From Microplitis mediator (lineage: Eukaryota > Arthropoda > Insecta > Hymenoptera > Braconidae), in contig NC_079971.1 in NCBI RefSeq assembly GCF_029852145.1, positions 25,074,563 to 25,138,562 of the forward strand: a stretch of 64,000 nt of DNA. Direction: 5' to 3'. The notes beneath the pieces were generated by a model. That model saw only the letters and a list, made by a program, of their open reading frames with translations. It did not search any database and was not told the DNA's origin. This document shows, piece by piece, positions 1 through 13,251 of the stretch (the stretch's first letter is position 1; the number at the start of each line of letters is the position of its first letter). The translations under genes were made by a program, and so were the position numbers.

Positions 1-790
1 TCTATCAAATTAACTAGGTCATTACATATAATTTTATATCCTACGAAAAAAAGTCTAAAGAAGAACAATATCAATTTAATTTCCGAGTAATATAAATTCC
101 CACGGATTCGAGTTCCAGACCATTGGTCAAGAACCGTCTCTACTCCATTTCTTATCTTTTTTTTACCAACTCTTTTATAACAACTTTTTCGTCCAGCACC
201 TAGTTTCGTCGAGAGATCTTCATTCATTTCATATACCATATAAATATATATATATATATATATATAAATATACAATACTATTACATCTCATCTGAGCTTC
301 CAGCTCATCACCATTACGATAAACCCATCGCTGAAGCTGATAGGACTCGAAAATAAAATCACTCTTCGGTTAATTTATTTTATTGCGGACAATAAACTTA
401 ACTGTGATTAAACATCAGTTTGATGATAAATAATGACTAAATAATAAAATTATTGTCATTCCTGGTCTTTAGATTTAAAGATATTCAAGGTCATACCGTA
501 AGTTTTTTATCACGGTCGTCTAAACGGTAAATTGTGAGTAGCTGAAGAAATGTCCGCGAAAGCAATGATGGAAAAACGTCTCGAGTTCCGTTAAAATCGT
601 GACTTAGTAAATCATCTCTAACAATATTATTCGCTTACAAAGTTTAAATTATTTTACATTATTTTATGTCATTATTAAACCTAACGAATGTGAGGTAAAA
701 TGGCTGGTTTTTTTATTTTTACTACCCGAGTCGAAATTTTGTTAACTTAAACTCTGTTTCAACCTAGTATAATTTTTAGTCTGAACGTTA
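1..790. other. AT-rich intergenic DNA, no gene seen
   Basis: No open frame with coding character and no splice-bounded exon was found here. A short TA microsatellite lies near 243-266. The stretch is probably intergenic, or an intron of the RUNX gene downstream. Confidence 0.5.
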
Positions 791-1916
791 CACTCAGAAA
801 ATTAAATGATAGGAATTATCATCTAGTGATGGTAAAATTTTTACTATCAATCCGATAGTAGTGAATATTATCTAGATGATTGTATAAATCATCTAGATCG
901 TAATAATATTAATTACAATCCCTGATAGTAACTGTTATCATCCTGATGGTAATTTTTACCATCCTGATATTATTATCTCTATTAAAAAAATCGGTCTGTC
1001 AGTTGACCCTGCGGGCCAGCCCCAAAACTTCCCGCTGTTTTCGAGCTCGCTGAGCTCGAAAACATTATTGTGAATATATTTTCGAGCTCTTCGAGCTCGC
1101 AAATACTTTTGTATGCCATTGTTTTGTAAAAAACCATTTTTTAGCATTTCTTTCTTCCACGATATCTCGCGAACGAATTAACCGATTTTGATGGTTGAGG
1201 TGGCATTCGACGCGGCTTATCAAGTTCTAAAGCTGGTCGAATTTTGAAATTGATTTATTCAGCCGTTTTTGAGAAATTTCAAAAAAACCAAGGAAAAAAT
1301 TTTTTTTGAATTCTTTCGTCAACGGTTTCTCTTGAACGAATGAACCGATTTTGATGGTTGAGGTGGCATTCGACGCGGCTTATAGAGTTTTAGAGCTGAT
1401 TAGATTTTGGAATCAATCCATTGAGCAAATTGGAAGTTATCCTAATAAAACATTTTTGAAAAAATTTTATTTTTGAAATATCTCTGAACGCACGCTACCG
1501 ATTAAGTTCAAATTTTTACGGCCTCAAGACATTAACAAGCCGCGTCGAATGACACCTCATCGATCAAAATCAGTTCATCCGTTCAAGAGTTATGAATATT
1601 TACATACATACATACGTACGTACGTACGAACGTACGTACGTACGTACACACATACATACACTCGGACATCATCGTGAAATTAGTCAGGATAGCTTCCTAG
1701 AACCTCAAAACGTCCAAATTTGATAGAAATTCGGTTTTTGCAAATCGGACCGAAACCAATAACTTCCCGAATTTTTGAAAATTTTCAATTTTCTTAGCGG
1801 GAAGTTAAAAAATTATAACACTAACTATCTTTGCATTTGAAAACTTTCGAATCATTCTAGATGATTGGAATTATAAATTTAGGATAATAAACACAATTAC
1901 TTAATTTTCTGAGTGC
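791..1916. mobile_element. DNA-transposon-like element with CACTCAGAAAATTAA inverted ends
   Basis: The segment starts with CACTCAGAAAATTAA (791-805) and ends with the exact reverse complement TTAATTTTCTGAGTG (1902-1916). Just inside both ends are short motifs built on ATCATCTAGATGAT-like palindromes. It encloses the repeat at 994-1810 and has no transposase frame, so it would be non-autonomous. A clean target-site duplication could not be assigned. The 15-bp perfect inverted ends are seen directly; calling it a transposon is inference. Confidence 0.45.
994..1810. mobile_element. Interspersed repeat with AACTTCCCGCT inverted ends (copy 1)
   Basis: The second copy is at 15600-16420. Both copies share a GC-rich head (GGTTGACCCTGCGGGCCAGC), paired CGAGCTC palindromes, the repeated phrase CACGATATCTC(G/A)CGAACGAAT and a tail ending AGCGGGAAGTTAAAA. 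AACTTCCCGCT at 1026-1036 is the exact inverse of 1796-1806. A CGTA/CATA microsatellite near 1600-1650 sits where copy 2 has (AC)n. Short frames here are not coding. Confidence 0.6.
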
Positions 1917-2469
1917 AGAGTGAAATGGGTTTTAGAAGATAGAGAACTCCATTGAAATTAGACCCTATTTCAGTCCAGTAGCGCCTACATACGTTCGTTT
2001 TCAGACGAGTTAGGTTGAGAAAAATTTTAAATTTAAACTGAAACATCGTCTTAAATTTCGAATTAAACCCTGGTTCATTCTTTGTCGAACTTATTTAAGG
2101 CGTACTGGGATGAAACAGAGTTTTAAACTTCGAACTGAACCCTAGTGTCCTTCTTACCCAAAATTCAGAGTTAGGTTGAAAAAGGTTTTGAAATCGAGGC
2201 GGCGAATCCACATTAAGAGGTTCAGACTCTACAAGGCTCATGTAGGGTTTTAATATTTCGACGGTAAGATATTTTTTGTCACTGGAGGTTACAAACTTCA
2301 TTTAAACCTGAGCAGAAATAATTAGATCTAAAATTTGGAATAAATCTTTGAAGATCTCCGATGATTTCAGCAGATCGTCGATGACTTTAGATTTCAAATC
2401 TATGGTGATTTTCATAATAATATCAATAGAAAGAGTATTTAGATATGTATTACTCGTTAGTTCGAGTGT
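1917..2469. other. No feature recognised
   Basis: AT-rich sequence with several degenerate copies of a phrase like TTAAACTTCGAACTGAACCCT around 2030-2200. I see no exon or RNA gene. Confidence 0.4.
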
Positions 2470-2477
2470 AGGCATAG

Positions 2478-2556
2478 GAGACGCGGAGCGTTGGTCTACT
2501 GCTAGACCTCACACGCCGGAGATCAGGGTTCGAATCTCGGCTAGGACAAAAAATGA
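2478..2556 (+). repeat. tRNA-derived repeat or decayed tRNA-like sequence
   Basis: A GC-richer patch contains a box-B-like motif (GGTTCGAATC) preceded by a hairpin GGTCTA/TAGACC, an arrangement typical of tRNA-derived SINE heads. The acceptor stem does not close and the T-stem has mismatches, so I do not call a functional tRNA. Confidence 0.3.
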
Positions 2557-2569
2557 ATAAATAAATTAA

Positions 2570-4250
2570 TCTTATACTGAAAATTTATGCACGTACAATA
2601 TATATGTATATATATATAATGAAAAATGAATACATACATGTGTATTCATGTGAAAGTAGTATGCAAAAAATATAATGTTGAATAAATTTTTAAAATATAT
2701 ATTTAGTGCTCAAGATAACATGAATGCAACAATATATATGTTAAAATACCTGTCAACACTTATAACTTATAACATATGTGTTAAGTATACTTATGTGCAA
2801 AAAAATTAAGAAATTTCATACACATAAATATGTATGCATTCAAAAAACATATGTTGAATATACTTTGCATATATTTTTCGCATTCAACATTTCATGAGTA
2901 CAACAAATATACATATGTCAATATTGACAACACATTCAAAATATATATTGATATATGAAAAAAAAATATCCCGTGGTCAAAAAATATTTGAATTTTACTT
3001 TTTTGACTTAAATTTGATTCGCCTAAGCCAAAACTAAGTCAAATTTGACTTTTTGACTTAAATGGATACCAAGTAAATCAACTTAGCCAAGAGCAAGTCA
3101 AAACCAAAAGTGTTTTTGAATCAATTTTGACTTACTTTTGGATAACTTGGTATCCATTTGAGTCAACAAAAGTCAAAATTGACTTAATTTTGGTGGAGTT
3201 GGCTCAAATTTAAGTCAGAAACGTCAAATTTGACTCGGGTTCGGTATAGATGGCTCAAATTTTTGTCAAAAAAGTTAAATTTATTTTTTTTTACCTGCCC
3301 CGCATGAAAAAATATATATGTCGAAAATATACGTGACATATATGTGATATATACAAAATATATGTAGGCAAAAAAAATATATACATCAAATATATTTTCA
3401 GTTATATGTTGATATAAATGTATGCATGTATGATTTCGTAGATGTCAGGATATACGTGGAATATATAAGAAATATATGCAGACATATATTTTGTCATATA
3501 CGTCAATGTATATGTTTGCATATATAGAAAAATGTACGAAAGTATATATCTCAACATATATACAGCTATATACATTTACATATATATTAATCTATATAGA
3601 AACATATATATTTACATAAATGTAAACATATATGTTCATATATATGCACACATATATTGACATATATTTCAACATATTTTTTACAATATCACAAACTTAT
3701 ATGAATTTTTTTTTTATTTTCAATACCTGAAATCCCTAGTGGAAATTTTTCGGACTTTTCTCTGAAAAACTCTGAAAAAGTCTAGAGAATATATGTCTGC
3801 ATATATTTTTATATATATGCTCGCATATACACAAATATGTAAGTCAAAATATATTTAGTATATATGTAAAAATATAAATGAGAATGTATGCAAACATACA
3901 TGCAGTTTTATACATAAATAAATATTTACACATATATGTAACCATATATGCGCACATATAATTTAATGCAAAAAAAATATATGTTTATATATTTGACTTA
4001 TACTTGACATATATTTATGAGTATATTTTTCACATATATATTTTTCCATGCGGGTGGGATCACATCTATGTTACTTAGGTTTTTCACCCATATATATTTA
4101 TATGCAGAATTTGAATTCAATTTATTAAAAATAAAATAAAAATCAGATTTCAAACATATGGACAAAAAAATAGTTGTTTTGTTTCCCATTATTATTTATA
4201 TATATACACATATACATCAATATATATATATATTTTTTTTTTTCTGTAAA
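2570..4250. repeat. Low-complexity ATATATGT/CATATA-rich block
   Basis: About 1.7 kb of degenerate alternating purine-pyrimidine sequence. It is interrupted at about 2975-3280 by a run of AAGTCAAATTTGACTT-like palindromic words and by short poly-A tracts. No coding potential. Confidence 0.6.
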
Positions 4251-5288
4251 CCTATGTAGTCTTTCTGTTTTGGTAGTCTCTGGCAATTTTGGGTGAATGA
4301 AAAAGAGTGAGGGGGCAACATGAATGGGGCCATCACCATCATCATCGAGTAGCGTGTCCGGAAACCAGATCCTCTATCTCCATCAAACTCTTTTATATTT
4401 TCTTATTCTCATTCTCTTCTCCTCTTTCTTCGATTCGTTTATTCCCTTTTCTCAATACACAAACTTACTCTCTATCCTCCATTCTTAATTCTCAATTCTC
4501 CATTCTCCAGTCTTGAGTCTTCAGTTGAATCTCCATTCTATACTCTCCCTATCACTCGTTTATTTTTTTTTTACCCAGTAATTGCTGGGCTACCACCAAA
4601 AACATGACTTACGATCCTTCGACACCACTTTATCCTCCATTGATTCGTGCCACCAATTTAAATGTGACGAAAGACGCGATCAATTTCCGTTACTTTATAA
4701 ATTCAAGATACAAAATAACGAAATAAAAAAAAAAATTTATAAAAATAAATAAACAATTTTTCTTTCGCGACATTTTGTCTTCACTTCTTGCTCTTAATTC
4801 TCGTCTAAGTAAAAAAATAGAGCGACAAATGTTTTTTTTTTCTAAGAATTAATTTTTTTAAAAAAACCGGAAACGATGATTGTCGATTGTTGATAATACG
4901 GTGTGACGATTTACGATTATAGTAATGTTTTGTAGCATTTCCAAGGAGACGTTTAGTGAACGTACAGACGCCAACGGATTTTGGTCCTGGACACAAAAAT
5001 AAATAATTAAATAAAAAATTTTAAAACCTAAGGAAGGTAAGACGGAAGAAACAGGACTAGATTCTCGGATTCTCTGCCCTCTTATTAACTTATAGTTACA
5101 ACTGTCAAAAAAAACAACAGAGAGACCGATTTAAAAAAAAATTTTTTTAATTTTTTAGGTGTAAAAATTTTTTACTCATATAAAAAATTTTTTTTTGCAA
5201 GGATCATTTTTACGAGGTTATTTTACGGTTGATCGATTTTAACTATCGATTATCGATTAATTATATTTTTGAATACGTAAGCAAATTT
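4251..5288. other. No gene seen; pyrimidine-rich stretch
   Basis: Contains a C/T-rich run at about 4370-4560 and AT-rich DNA. The short frame from 4307 with a His run is low complexity and lacks homology cues or splice context. Confidence 0.4.
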
Positions 5289-6030
5289 ATGAAGAAATTC
5301 AGTAAAAAATGGTGATTTTTTTAGATTTAAATATCAATATCTCGAAAACTATCACAGATATCAAAAAAATTTATGGGACCATTTTTGAAGTTCGAAAAAT
5401 TTCCTACAAATTACAATCAGATGAAATTTTTGCCAGATTAATATTTCGAAAGTTACAAGCTTGTAATCGAGGAGTTTCAATTTTCTGTTCATTCAAAAAT
5501 AATATTTAGCATTTTAAATTTGAAATATCTCGATATATATCAAAAATATCGATAAAAGTAAAGAGATCATTTTTTGAGCTGATAAAATTTCCTACAAATT
5601 ATAATCACATAAAATTTTTGTCAGATTAATATTTCAAAAGTTACAAGCTTGTAATCGAGGAGTTTCAATTTTCTGTTAATTCAAAAATAATTTTCTGGAT
5701 TTTAAATTTGAAATATCTCAATATATATCAAAAATATCGATAAAAGTAAAGAGATCATTTTTTGAGCTGATAAAATTTTCTACAAATTATAGTCACATAA
5801 AATTTTTGTCAGATTAATATTTCAAAAGTTACAAGCTTGTAATCAAGGAGTTTCAATTTTCTGTTAATTCAAAAATAATTTTTTGGATTGTAAATTCAAA
5901 ATATCTCGAAATATATCGAAAATATCGATAAAAGTAAAGAGACCATTTTTTGAGCTGATAAAATTTCCTACAAATCTCAAAGAATAAAAATTTTTGTGAG
6001 ATCAATATTTAACAAGTTAAAATGAATAAA
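5289..6030. repeat. Tandem repeat, period 188 bp, about four copies
   Basis: The phrase TACAAGCTTGTAATC recurs at 5454, 5642 and 5830, exactly 188 bp apart, and a degenerate fourth unit follows. Each unit carries (C/G)ATATCTCGA, AAATTTCCTACAAATTA and AGTTTCAATTTTCTGTT. Confidence 0.85.
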
Positions 6031-6689
6031 TGATTAAGAAAACAAAAAAAAGTAATAAACGTACGGAATAAGGACAAGTTGGAGGTGGATTAAAAAAAAA
6101 ATGAAATAAAGGTGGCAAGAGAAAGAAGTTAAATCCAAGAGCTCTCGAGCGTGGATCACGTAACATCTTCAACCCTATTTATTTTTTTTTATTTAATTTT
6201 TTTTTTCATCATCTCACCTTCTTCTCTTTCTTATCCACGAGTTGCCGATGATCGTACACATAATCAAACTCTGTAAGGTGCACAGATAGAAGACAAGCAG
6301 AAGTTGAGGCAAAGAGCCAGCAACCAGTTACCAGTACAAGTATTTTTTCGTGTTACCAAAACAAAAGCACCGAGAATTATTAAGGATTAAATAAGTTTAC
6401 ATGGAGAGAAAGAGGATAAGAGTGAGGATAAGGGGGAGATATTATTGAAGCTAAAGTACGAGCTTCTTTATGTACATCCCAGATAATACATAAGCCTAAT
6501 AATTCACTTGGACCTTACGAACTCATCAACTTCCGTTGTTCCGCTAAAAAGTTTCCTTGTACTTACACTCGGTATTTTTATTTTTTTTTTTAATCATTTA
6601 TTAATTTTATTATACATGTTTTATAATAACAATAACAATAATAATAATAAATATTTGTATTATTATTATTTTTAAATGGGTAGAATTTT

Positions 6690-7170
6690 AAAAAATTATT
6701 CATCTGGGCTTAAAGTTGAAATTACGTCTGATCTATTGAATTTAGAGACAAAGTGACAAGAACTTTTTTTGTGGGGAATTTAATTTCCTATGAAAAAGTA
6801 TTTTTTGAATTTTTTGATAAAGTCAATAATTTGAAAGTTATTTGAATTTTTGAAAATTATTCATCTGCGCATAAAGTTGAAATTACGTCTGATCTATTGA
6901 ATTTAGAGACAAAGTGATAAGAACTTTTTTTGTGGGAAATTTAATTTCCTGTGAAAAAGTATTCTTTGAATTTTTTGATAAAGTCAATATTTTGGAAGTT
7001 ATTTGAATTTTTGAAAATTATTCATCTGCGCTTAAAATTGAAATTACGTCTGATCTATTGAATTTAGAGACAAAGTGATAAGGACTTTTTTTGTGGGAAA
7101 TTTAATTTCCTATGGAAAAGTATTCTTTAGATTTTTTGATAAAGTCAATAATTTGGGAGTTATGTGAATT
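6690..7170. repeat. Tandem repeat, period 161 bp, three copies
   Basis: ATTACGTCTGATCTATTGAA recurs at 6721, 6882 and 7043, giving two identical 161-bp intervals. Units differ by a few substitutions only. Confidence 0.85.
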
Positions 7171-8608
7171 AGGACTGAAACGAATTTTATTTTCAAAATT
7201 TGGTTAAAAAAAAAAAATTAAAATTATGATTATAATAATAATAATTACTTATTTAAACTGTAGATAGAGTGATCTTATATAAAATATTTTTACTTTCCGG
7301 TCAGGTATAAAATATTAAATTGACGACGATCTCAAGAATTTCCGGAATAAATTTGAATGAATTATCTTGAGTCATCGTGTCATTGATTGTTTTATTTATT
7401 CAAAAATTTTTTGTCAATTTGTAATAATCGATTTTGTTTCATTAATTACTTCGATTACTCGAAAACACTCATAAATATTTTGTCTCCCTCTCTCCATAAG
7501 TTGGCGCGAAGTATTTGAATTCAAAATTCAAATCCGTGGTTTTTTAAATTTCGCGCGCAAAAAAATTTAGCCAACAATACGAGAGATCGAATTGTTATTA
7601 CTCGTCATATATTTTTCCTATAGGTATAAATAAAAAAAATTAATTTTATCAGAACTTTTTGAAAAATAAAATCAATCCAAATTTTAGATAATTATAAGCT
7701 ATATTATTATTTTGATTCTTTGTATCTTGAGCTCAATTATTTAGGCATGCGTGCGTGCGGATGATCCATTGTTACACCTTCAAGTGTGCTAAACAGATTT
7801 CCGTCCCTAAAAAATATTATTTTCGGGGTGAGACGAAAGATCACGCGCGTCGATCCACTCAGCATCCGAGCTATATATATACAAATATATAAAGACTATA
7901 CAACATGTATTTTAATATTTTTTACCGATGAATGGATGGAACAGCAACAAGTGTCCGGTTTTTTTACCGAATACAAAGATAAGCAAAAGCAAAAAATGAG
8001 AGTAAACAAAAATAATAACAACAACAATAGCAGTAGCAGTAACAGTAACAATAACAAAAAATAAATTCACCAGAGTTATCATCTTTGGAAATAAATAAAA
8101 ATAATAATATTATTTATTGTTAAGACACGAAAGCGGATGTGTCCCAGGCGTGAGAATTTTTAAAATAAAATAAAATCCATTAGGTAAATTTGCGACTTTG
8201 TTGAGACTTTTTTTTCAAAAATATCAATTTCGCGCCGAAAAAATTTTAAAAATCCCGCCGATAAAATTTCGATGCCAGGTAACGTTTTTTTAGTCTACCC
8301 GTCAGCTTTTGCCGATTTGTCGTACAAGAATTTAAATAAGAGAGCAAAAAATTTAACTTTAGTCTAAAAAAAAATTTTTTTTTTCGTTAAAAAGTGTCAG
8401 CTCATTTTGCCCCACTCTTCTCTGGATATGAAAATAATAATAAAATAATAAAGACGAAAAATTGCAAGTGGGGCTTCAGAGTTCCCACCGAGATAGATGC
8501 TCGCTCGGTCGTGTAACGTAAGTCGATATTACGTCGTATCGATATACTTGTTTGATATCCATATAGTTGTGTATTTAATACACGTCGTTGCACGTATATT
8601 GAACACGG

Positions 8609-8655
<47 letters not shown>

Positions 8656-9020
8656 AAAATACCCTATTATGATTATTATTATTATCATTATGATTATTAT
8701 TATTATTTTATTTATAATTTTTTTTTAACGTCAACAAGAAAGGGACCAAGAAGTCTTACGCATACGAGAACTCGCGGCCCAGGAAACTCGCGCACTTCTC
8801 TCTCGTATCACTTACCATCAACGATTTATTTTTTATATATTAAGTATCCCAGGGATTGGATTTCTTCTCGGGGACGACGGGATCTCGAGGACAACTCGAT
8901 AATTTCATCATTTTTATTTTAATTATCGGACATTGTTTGGTTCTGGAGGCAGTTTTTAGTTTTGCAAGCCTGTCACTGCGAAACTACACGTCGCAGGGCA
9001 ATGCGACCTGACTTGTTCTC
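7171..9020. other. AT-rich DNA without a recognised gene
   Basis: Contains an Asn/Ser-coding low-complexity stretch (about 8005-8060), a (TA)n microsatellite at 8610-8651 and a short GC-richer patch at about 8740-8900. I see no acceptable exon structure. Confidence 0.4.
8610..8651. repeat. (TA)n microsatellite
   Basis: Uninterrupted TA dinucleotides, about 21 units. Confidence 0.95.
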
Positions 9021-9445
9021 TTCAGAATTTTATCAGCTACAAATTTTGTGTCATTCATTTTTTCGATAATTTTAATTGTTTCCGAGTTATTTCAAAATTT
9101 GTAAAAACAAAAAATATCTAAATTTTCCGCTGCGTCATAAATATTTGAAAATTCAAAAATTCATAACTTTTGATCTATTGCTCCGAAAAATATGAAATTT
9201 TTTTCATTTTATTCGAAATTTTGTCAGCTACAAATTTTGTCTGATTGATTTTTTCCATAAAATCCATAATTTCGAAGTTATTTCAAAAAATTCAAATGAA
9301 AAAATTTTCTGTTTCCAATTTCGTAATATTTTGAAAAATTAAAAAATGTCATAACTCAAAAAATATTTGTCCCAAAATAATAACTCGGGTATGATTTTCC
9401 TCGAAATTTTGTCAGCTAAAAATTTCACCTGATTCATTTTTCCTC
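9020..9445. repeat. Degenerate tandem repeat, period about 190 bp
   Basis: TTTTRTCAGCTA(C/A)AAATTT recurs with the CAGCTA word at 9034, 9225 and 9413, spacings of 191 and 188 bp. It is related in wording and period to arrays elsewhere in the window. Confidence 0.7.
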
Positions 9446-10365
9446 AAATTTCCCTCGTTTTCAAACAATCGACAAAAGCGACCGAGCCGCCGAAAATCAG
9501 ACCAATTTCGCCATCTGTAAGAATGAAATAAAACAAAAAAAAATGATCTTGGGCAACTATCATAGCCTACAATTTAAAGACAAAGCTATTGTACAAGCCA
9601 TCTGTTGCAGCCCTCATCTTCTAAAGAAATCGAAACAACAAGAGAAGAGAAAAGAAGAGAGGAGAGGAATAAAAAGTAACAAGTAAACACTGAGCACTAG
9701 AATAGAAAGGAGTAAAAAAATTAACTTCTTTATTCTTCTTCATATTGACATGTATCGTATGCCCAACTCACTTGTATTCAGTAGCAAATTATTATAATTT
9801 TTCGTCTTTACAGGATTTGTGTCAGACGTATGGTAATTTAATGACCACCGGTTTTATGAATAGAACCTGCATCTGGAAGCAAATCCTTAAATTGAATTAA
9901 AAGATGCTACGCTAGATTTTTTTTGAGTTTAGGATTTAATGTTGGTTTTCTAGACCAGTAGATCCTTGACTAGGGACCGAGGAGTAGGGGTCAGTTTTAC
10001 AAGACATGGACGGATTATATTTTGTCTTTATCTTGGGTTCGTTTGTTTTGACTGGAATCTGGTTGATAGCTGATAGCTGATGGTTGGATGAGTAGACATT
10101 GTCTGTATAGATAAAGAGAGGCACGAGTCCTGACCATTAACAGACCAATGACCAATGACCAATGACGGAACTAAACTGAATCTAAAGGAACTGATGCTGT
10201 TACTATAAACTCTGCGGGTGTGAAACCACAGAAGCGGTTTCGGATAGTCCTTAGCTCTTTTTCGAAAGTTACCTCTCGTATGGTTGGGCTTGTAATTAAA
10301 TGTTGACCTGCTGGTTCGTTATGTCAACAAGCTGATATTACGCTAAAATTTAGTTAGTCTATTCG
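9446..10365. other. No feature recognised
   Basis: Mixed-composition DNA. An antisense frame at 9936-10124 has no splice sites or recognisable motif. Near 10140 the short word ACCAATG is repeated in tandem. Confidence 0.35.
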
Positions 10366-10369
10366 TTTT

Positions 10370-11180
10370 TTTGAAATATCTTAGAAACTTCGGGGGATAA
10401 CGAGAAAATTAATGAGACGAAATTTGTAGAGAATTTAATTCTGAAGAGGATAGAGCAAAATTTAGTTTTTATAAATTAATAGATGAAGAACTAGGAATTT
10501 TTTTAATTTAAAAAATTGAAAAATCGAAATTAGGGTTTTTTTTTCTGGATATTTTGGGGATTAATTCGGCAACTATCGAAATTAGGGAAAAAATTTATGA
10601 CACAAAATTTGTAGGGAATTTAATTCTGAAGAGGATAGAGCAAACTTTAGTTTTTAAAAATTAATAGATGAAGAACTAGGAATTTTTTTAATTTAAAAAA
10701 TTGAAAAATCGAAATTAGGGATTTTTCTTCCTGGATATTTTTGGGATTAATTCGGAAACTATCGAAATTAGAGAAAAAGTTAATGAGACAAAATTTGTAG
10801 AGAATTTAATTCTGAAGAGGATAGAGCGAAATTTCGTTTTTAAAAATCTATAGATTAAGAATTAGGAATTTTTTTAATTTACAAAATTGGAAAATCGAAA
10901 TTAGGGATTTTTTTTCCTGGATATTTTTGGGATTACTTCGGTAACTATCGAAATTAGAGAAAAAATTAATGACACAAAATTTGTAGGGAATTAAATTCTG
11001 AAGAGCAAGGACCTAAATTTATTTATTAAAAATCTATAATTTAGGCGCTAAAAATTTTTAAATTTGAAAAATCGAAATTAGGGATTTTTTTTCCTGGATA
11101 TTTTGTGGATTATTTTGGTAACTATCCAAATTAGAGAAAAAATTAATGAGACAAAATTTGTAAGGAATTAAATTTTGAAT
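10370..11180. repeat. Tandem repeat, period about 186 bp, four or more copies
   Basis: CTGAAGAG recurs at 10441, 10626, 10812 and 10998 (185, 186, 186 bp). Each unit has AAATTTGTAG(A/G)GAATT(T/A)AATTC and AAAATCGAAATTAGGG. Confidence 0.85.
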
Positions 11181-12136
11181 AAATTACACAGAAGTTCATA
11201 AATTTATGATCGATGATTTACGAGCAATAACGTAAATTTAAATATAAAAAATCGATTTGATGCTTAAAAATTTTCCGAACTCAGAAAAATATTTGAGCAA
11301 GATGTTTCGAAATATATATACTCTTATATACATTTTAATGAGTATAAATATAGTGGGGATTTCATAGAACTTACAATCATTTGCCCTTGAGTCAACACAA
11401 GTGACAGTAATCAAATGGGATTGTCTGAATTTTTTAAAAACTTTGGATTAGTGACACGTTTTTTTTATACCTCTTTATAATTTATATGTAAACATAAAAA
11501 ATAATTATTTTATTGCATAATTATATTTTTCTCTCATCAAATCACAAAAACAATCACTTGTTAAATTTAATTTTCAATATTAGACTTAATAATAAATAAA
11601 CAATTTAAAATATTTAATAACGCAGTAAAAATATCATTAAATATATAAATTAATATAAGAAAGTTTCTCACGTTTTATTTTATTTGAATCAACGGATAGC
11701 AATACGACGCGGAAAAAGTCGCATGACGCATCGAGTTCCTTTACTTGGTGACGCATATGTCATACGCGATGAATTTTTCCCACTTGATCAATCACCAGTT
11801 TTTATTCCCCACCGTCTCTATTTCGCGGAATTCAATTATATATATAATATTAATATATATATTTAACTAAGTTATGGTTTAATTCTATGAATTTCTCTAT
11901 TTTTAATCGTAATCAGAAAAAATAAAATTTATTTGTTAATAAACTACTGAGATATAGAAGAAATTATTTTTAGACAGCAATCGGAAGTTCCGAGTTCGAA
12001 TCCCGTTCAGGAATTTTTTTATTTCTCGAAATTAAAAATTTAATTTTTGAATTTCTAAGACAATAATTAATTATTGTAATAATTTTTTACTAAAAATGTG
12101 GGTAAAATTGGTCATAATAAAAAAAATTTGTTACAG
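11181..12136. other. AT-rich DNA leading into the RUNX exon; tRNA-like fragment
   Basis: Probably intron of the RUNX gene. Around 11975-12015 a GAGTTCGAATCCC word resembles a tRNA box B, but the rest of a tRNA does not fold. No other RUNX exon was recognised upstream. Confidence 0.35.
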
Positions 12137-13251
12137 ATGCAAATGCAGCGGAGTGGACTTACCCGTCGGCGCCAACGTACCCAGCACCTACCGGAAGCGA
12201 CGCTGGATCTTACTCTCCAATTCCCGGTGCATTTTCTTACCCCGGAGAATCTTTATCTCATCACCCCACGACTGAACCCGTTCCTCTAACCACAGGTACG
12301 TTTAAAAAAATTTTTTTAAATTGGCGGCAAATTCAAATTTTGAATTTTTTCAAAAAATTCAATTTGGCCCTCAGAAATATATCAAACTTCATATATATTT
12401 CCTCTACAAAAAGTCTCTAATTTTTTTGTCCCCAACCGGAAGTCCCTAAATTTTTCAAAAAAATCTCAAAATTTCAAATTTTTAAACTCATCAAAATTTT
12501 TTTTACTTACCCTAGTATTGAATAAGTACTCAAATTACTCAAAATTAATTACTCTACTCTCTAATTTTTTTGTCCCCAACCGGAAGTCTCTAAATTTTTC
12601 ACCAAAATCTCAAAATTTCAAATTTTTAAACTCATCAAAATTTTTTTTACTTACCCTAGTATTGAATAAGTACTCAAATTACTCAAAATTAATTACTCTA
12701 CAATCTACATGTCAGTAATTAGTAAAAATAATGAAATCCAAAAAATCGTTAAGAAAAAAAAATTCAATTTTTAGTAAAAAAAAAAAATTGTTGTTCTAGT
12801 TTTGTCACCGGACCAACAAGATGCATATACACCAAACTGTGTGACAATGTACCCAACACACAGCAACGCCTCATTACCCCTAGTACCCTCGAAACAAGAC
12901 ACTGAAATATTCACCGGCCCCGGAAATGGCAGCCCAGGTTATCACTACGGCTCGTGGACTCCAGGACCTACGACCCCAGTGCCCGTTCCGTCGCACAATT
13001 ACAATCCAAATTATCACCAGGGTTATTACAACAATCCGACCCAAAATTACATAAGTCCGACTCCGATGGTTCTGTATCCCCAGCTCTACAGTACCGTTAA
13101 TCAAAATCAAATTCACTTGCACCTACACGGCGATTTATCCGACGACCAGGTCACTATTGCCAGTGGGAATCTCACTATCAGCAGCAATAGGCTCGAAATC
13201 GGTGTACTGGAGGAAAATGAACAGAGAAATGATGTCTGGCGTCCGTACTAA
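12137..13251 (+). CDS. RUNX-family transcription factor, last two coding exons (3' partial)
   Basis: Two exons join in phase: 12137-12295 (acceptor TTACAG, donor G|GTACG) and 12800-13251 (acceptor GTTCTAG). The fused reading is rich in Pro, Tyr, Ser and Asn, as in RUNX C-terminal regions. It contains the block LYPQLYSTVNQNQIHLHLHG and stops right after VWRPY. In the Runt/RUNX family this C-terminal pentapeptide recruits the Groucho/TLE co-repressor. The DNA-binding Runt domain must lie 5' of the window or unrecognised upstream, so the N-terminal part is missing here. Insects carry several paralogues (runt, lozenge, RunxA, RunxB); the HLHLHG block makes me lean to a lozenge-type member, but I cannot settle this without a search. 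The family call is firm because of the tail; the paralogue is uncertain. Confidence 0.85.
12395..12715. repeat. 144-bp tandem duplication inside the RUNX intron
   Basis: TCCCCAACCGGAAGTC recurs with a 144-bp offset (CCAAC at 12432 and 12576), and the flanking TTTTTTTTACTTACCCTAGT block is repeated too. It lies between the two RUNX exons. Confidence 0.75.

Noticed and set aside
956..1147. Short minus-strand protein similar to one at 15533-15727
   Set aside because: Similarity comes from the shared interspersed repeat; no conserved full-length frame.
2478..2556. Functional tRNA gene
   Set aside because: Box B is good but the acceptor stem does not pair and the T-stem is mismatched.
7786..8064. 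92-codon frame ending in Asn/Ser repeats
   Set aside because: Non-ATG opening, low-complexity end, no splice or family evidence.
8497..8922. 141-codon frame with a Tyr-Ile run
   Set aside because: Driven by a (TA)n microsatellite and low-complexity DNA; no homology or splice support.
1..12136. Runt-domain exons upstream of the RUNX C-terminal exons
   Set aside because: Looked for conserved Runt-domain blocks on the plus strand and found none; the domain probably lies outside the window.
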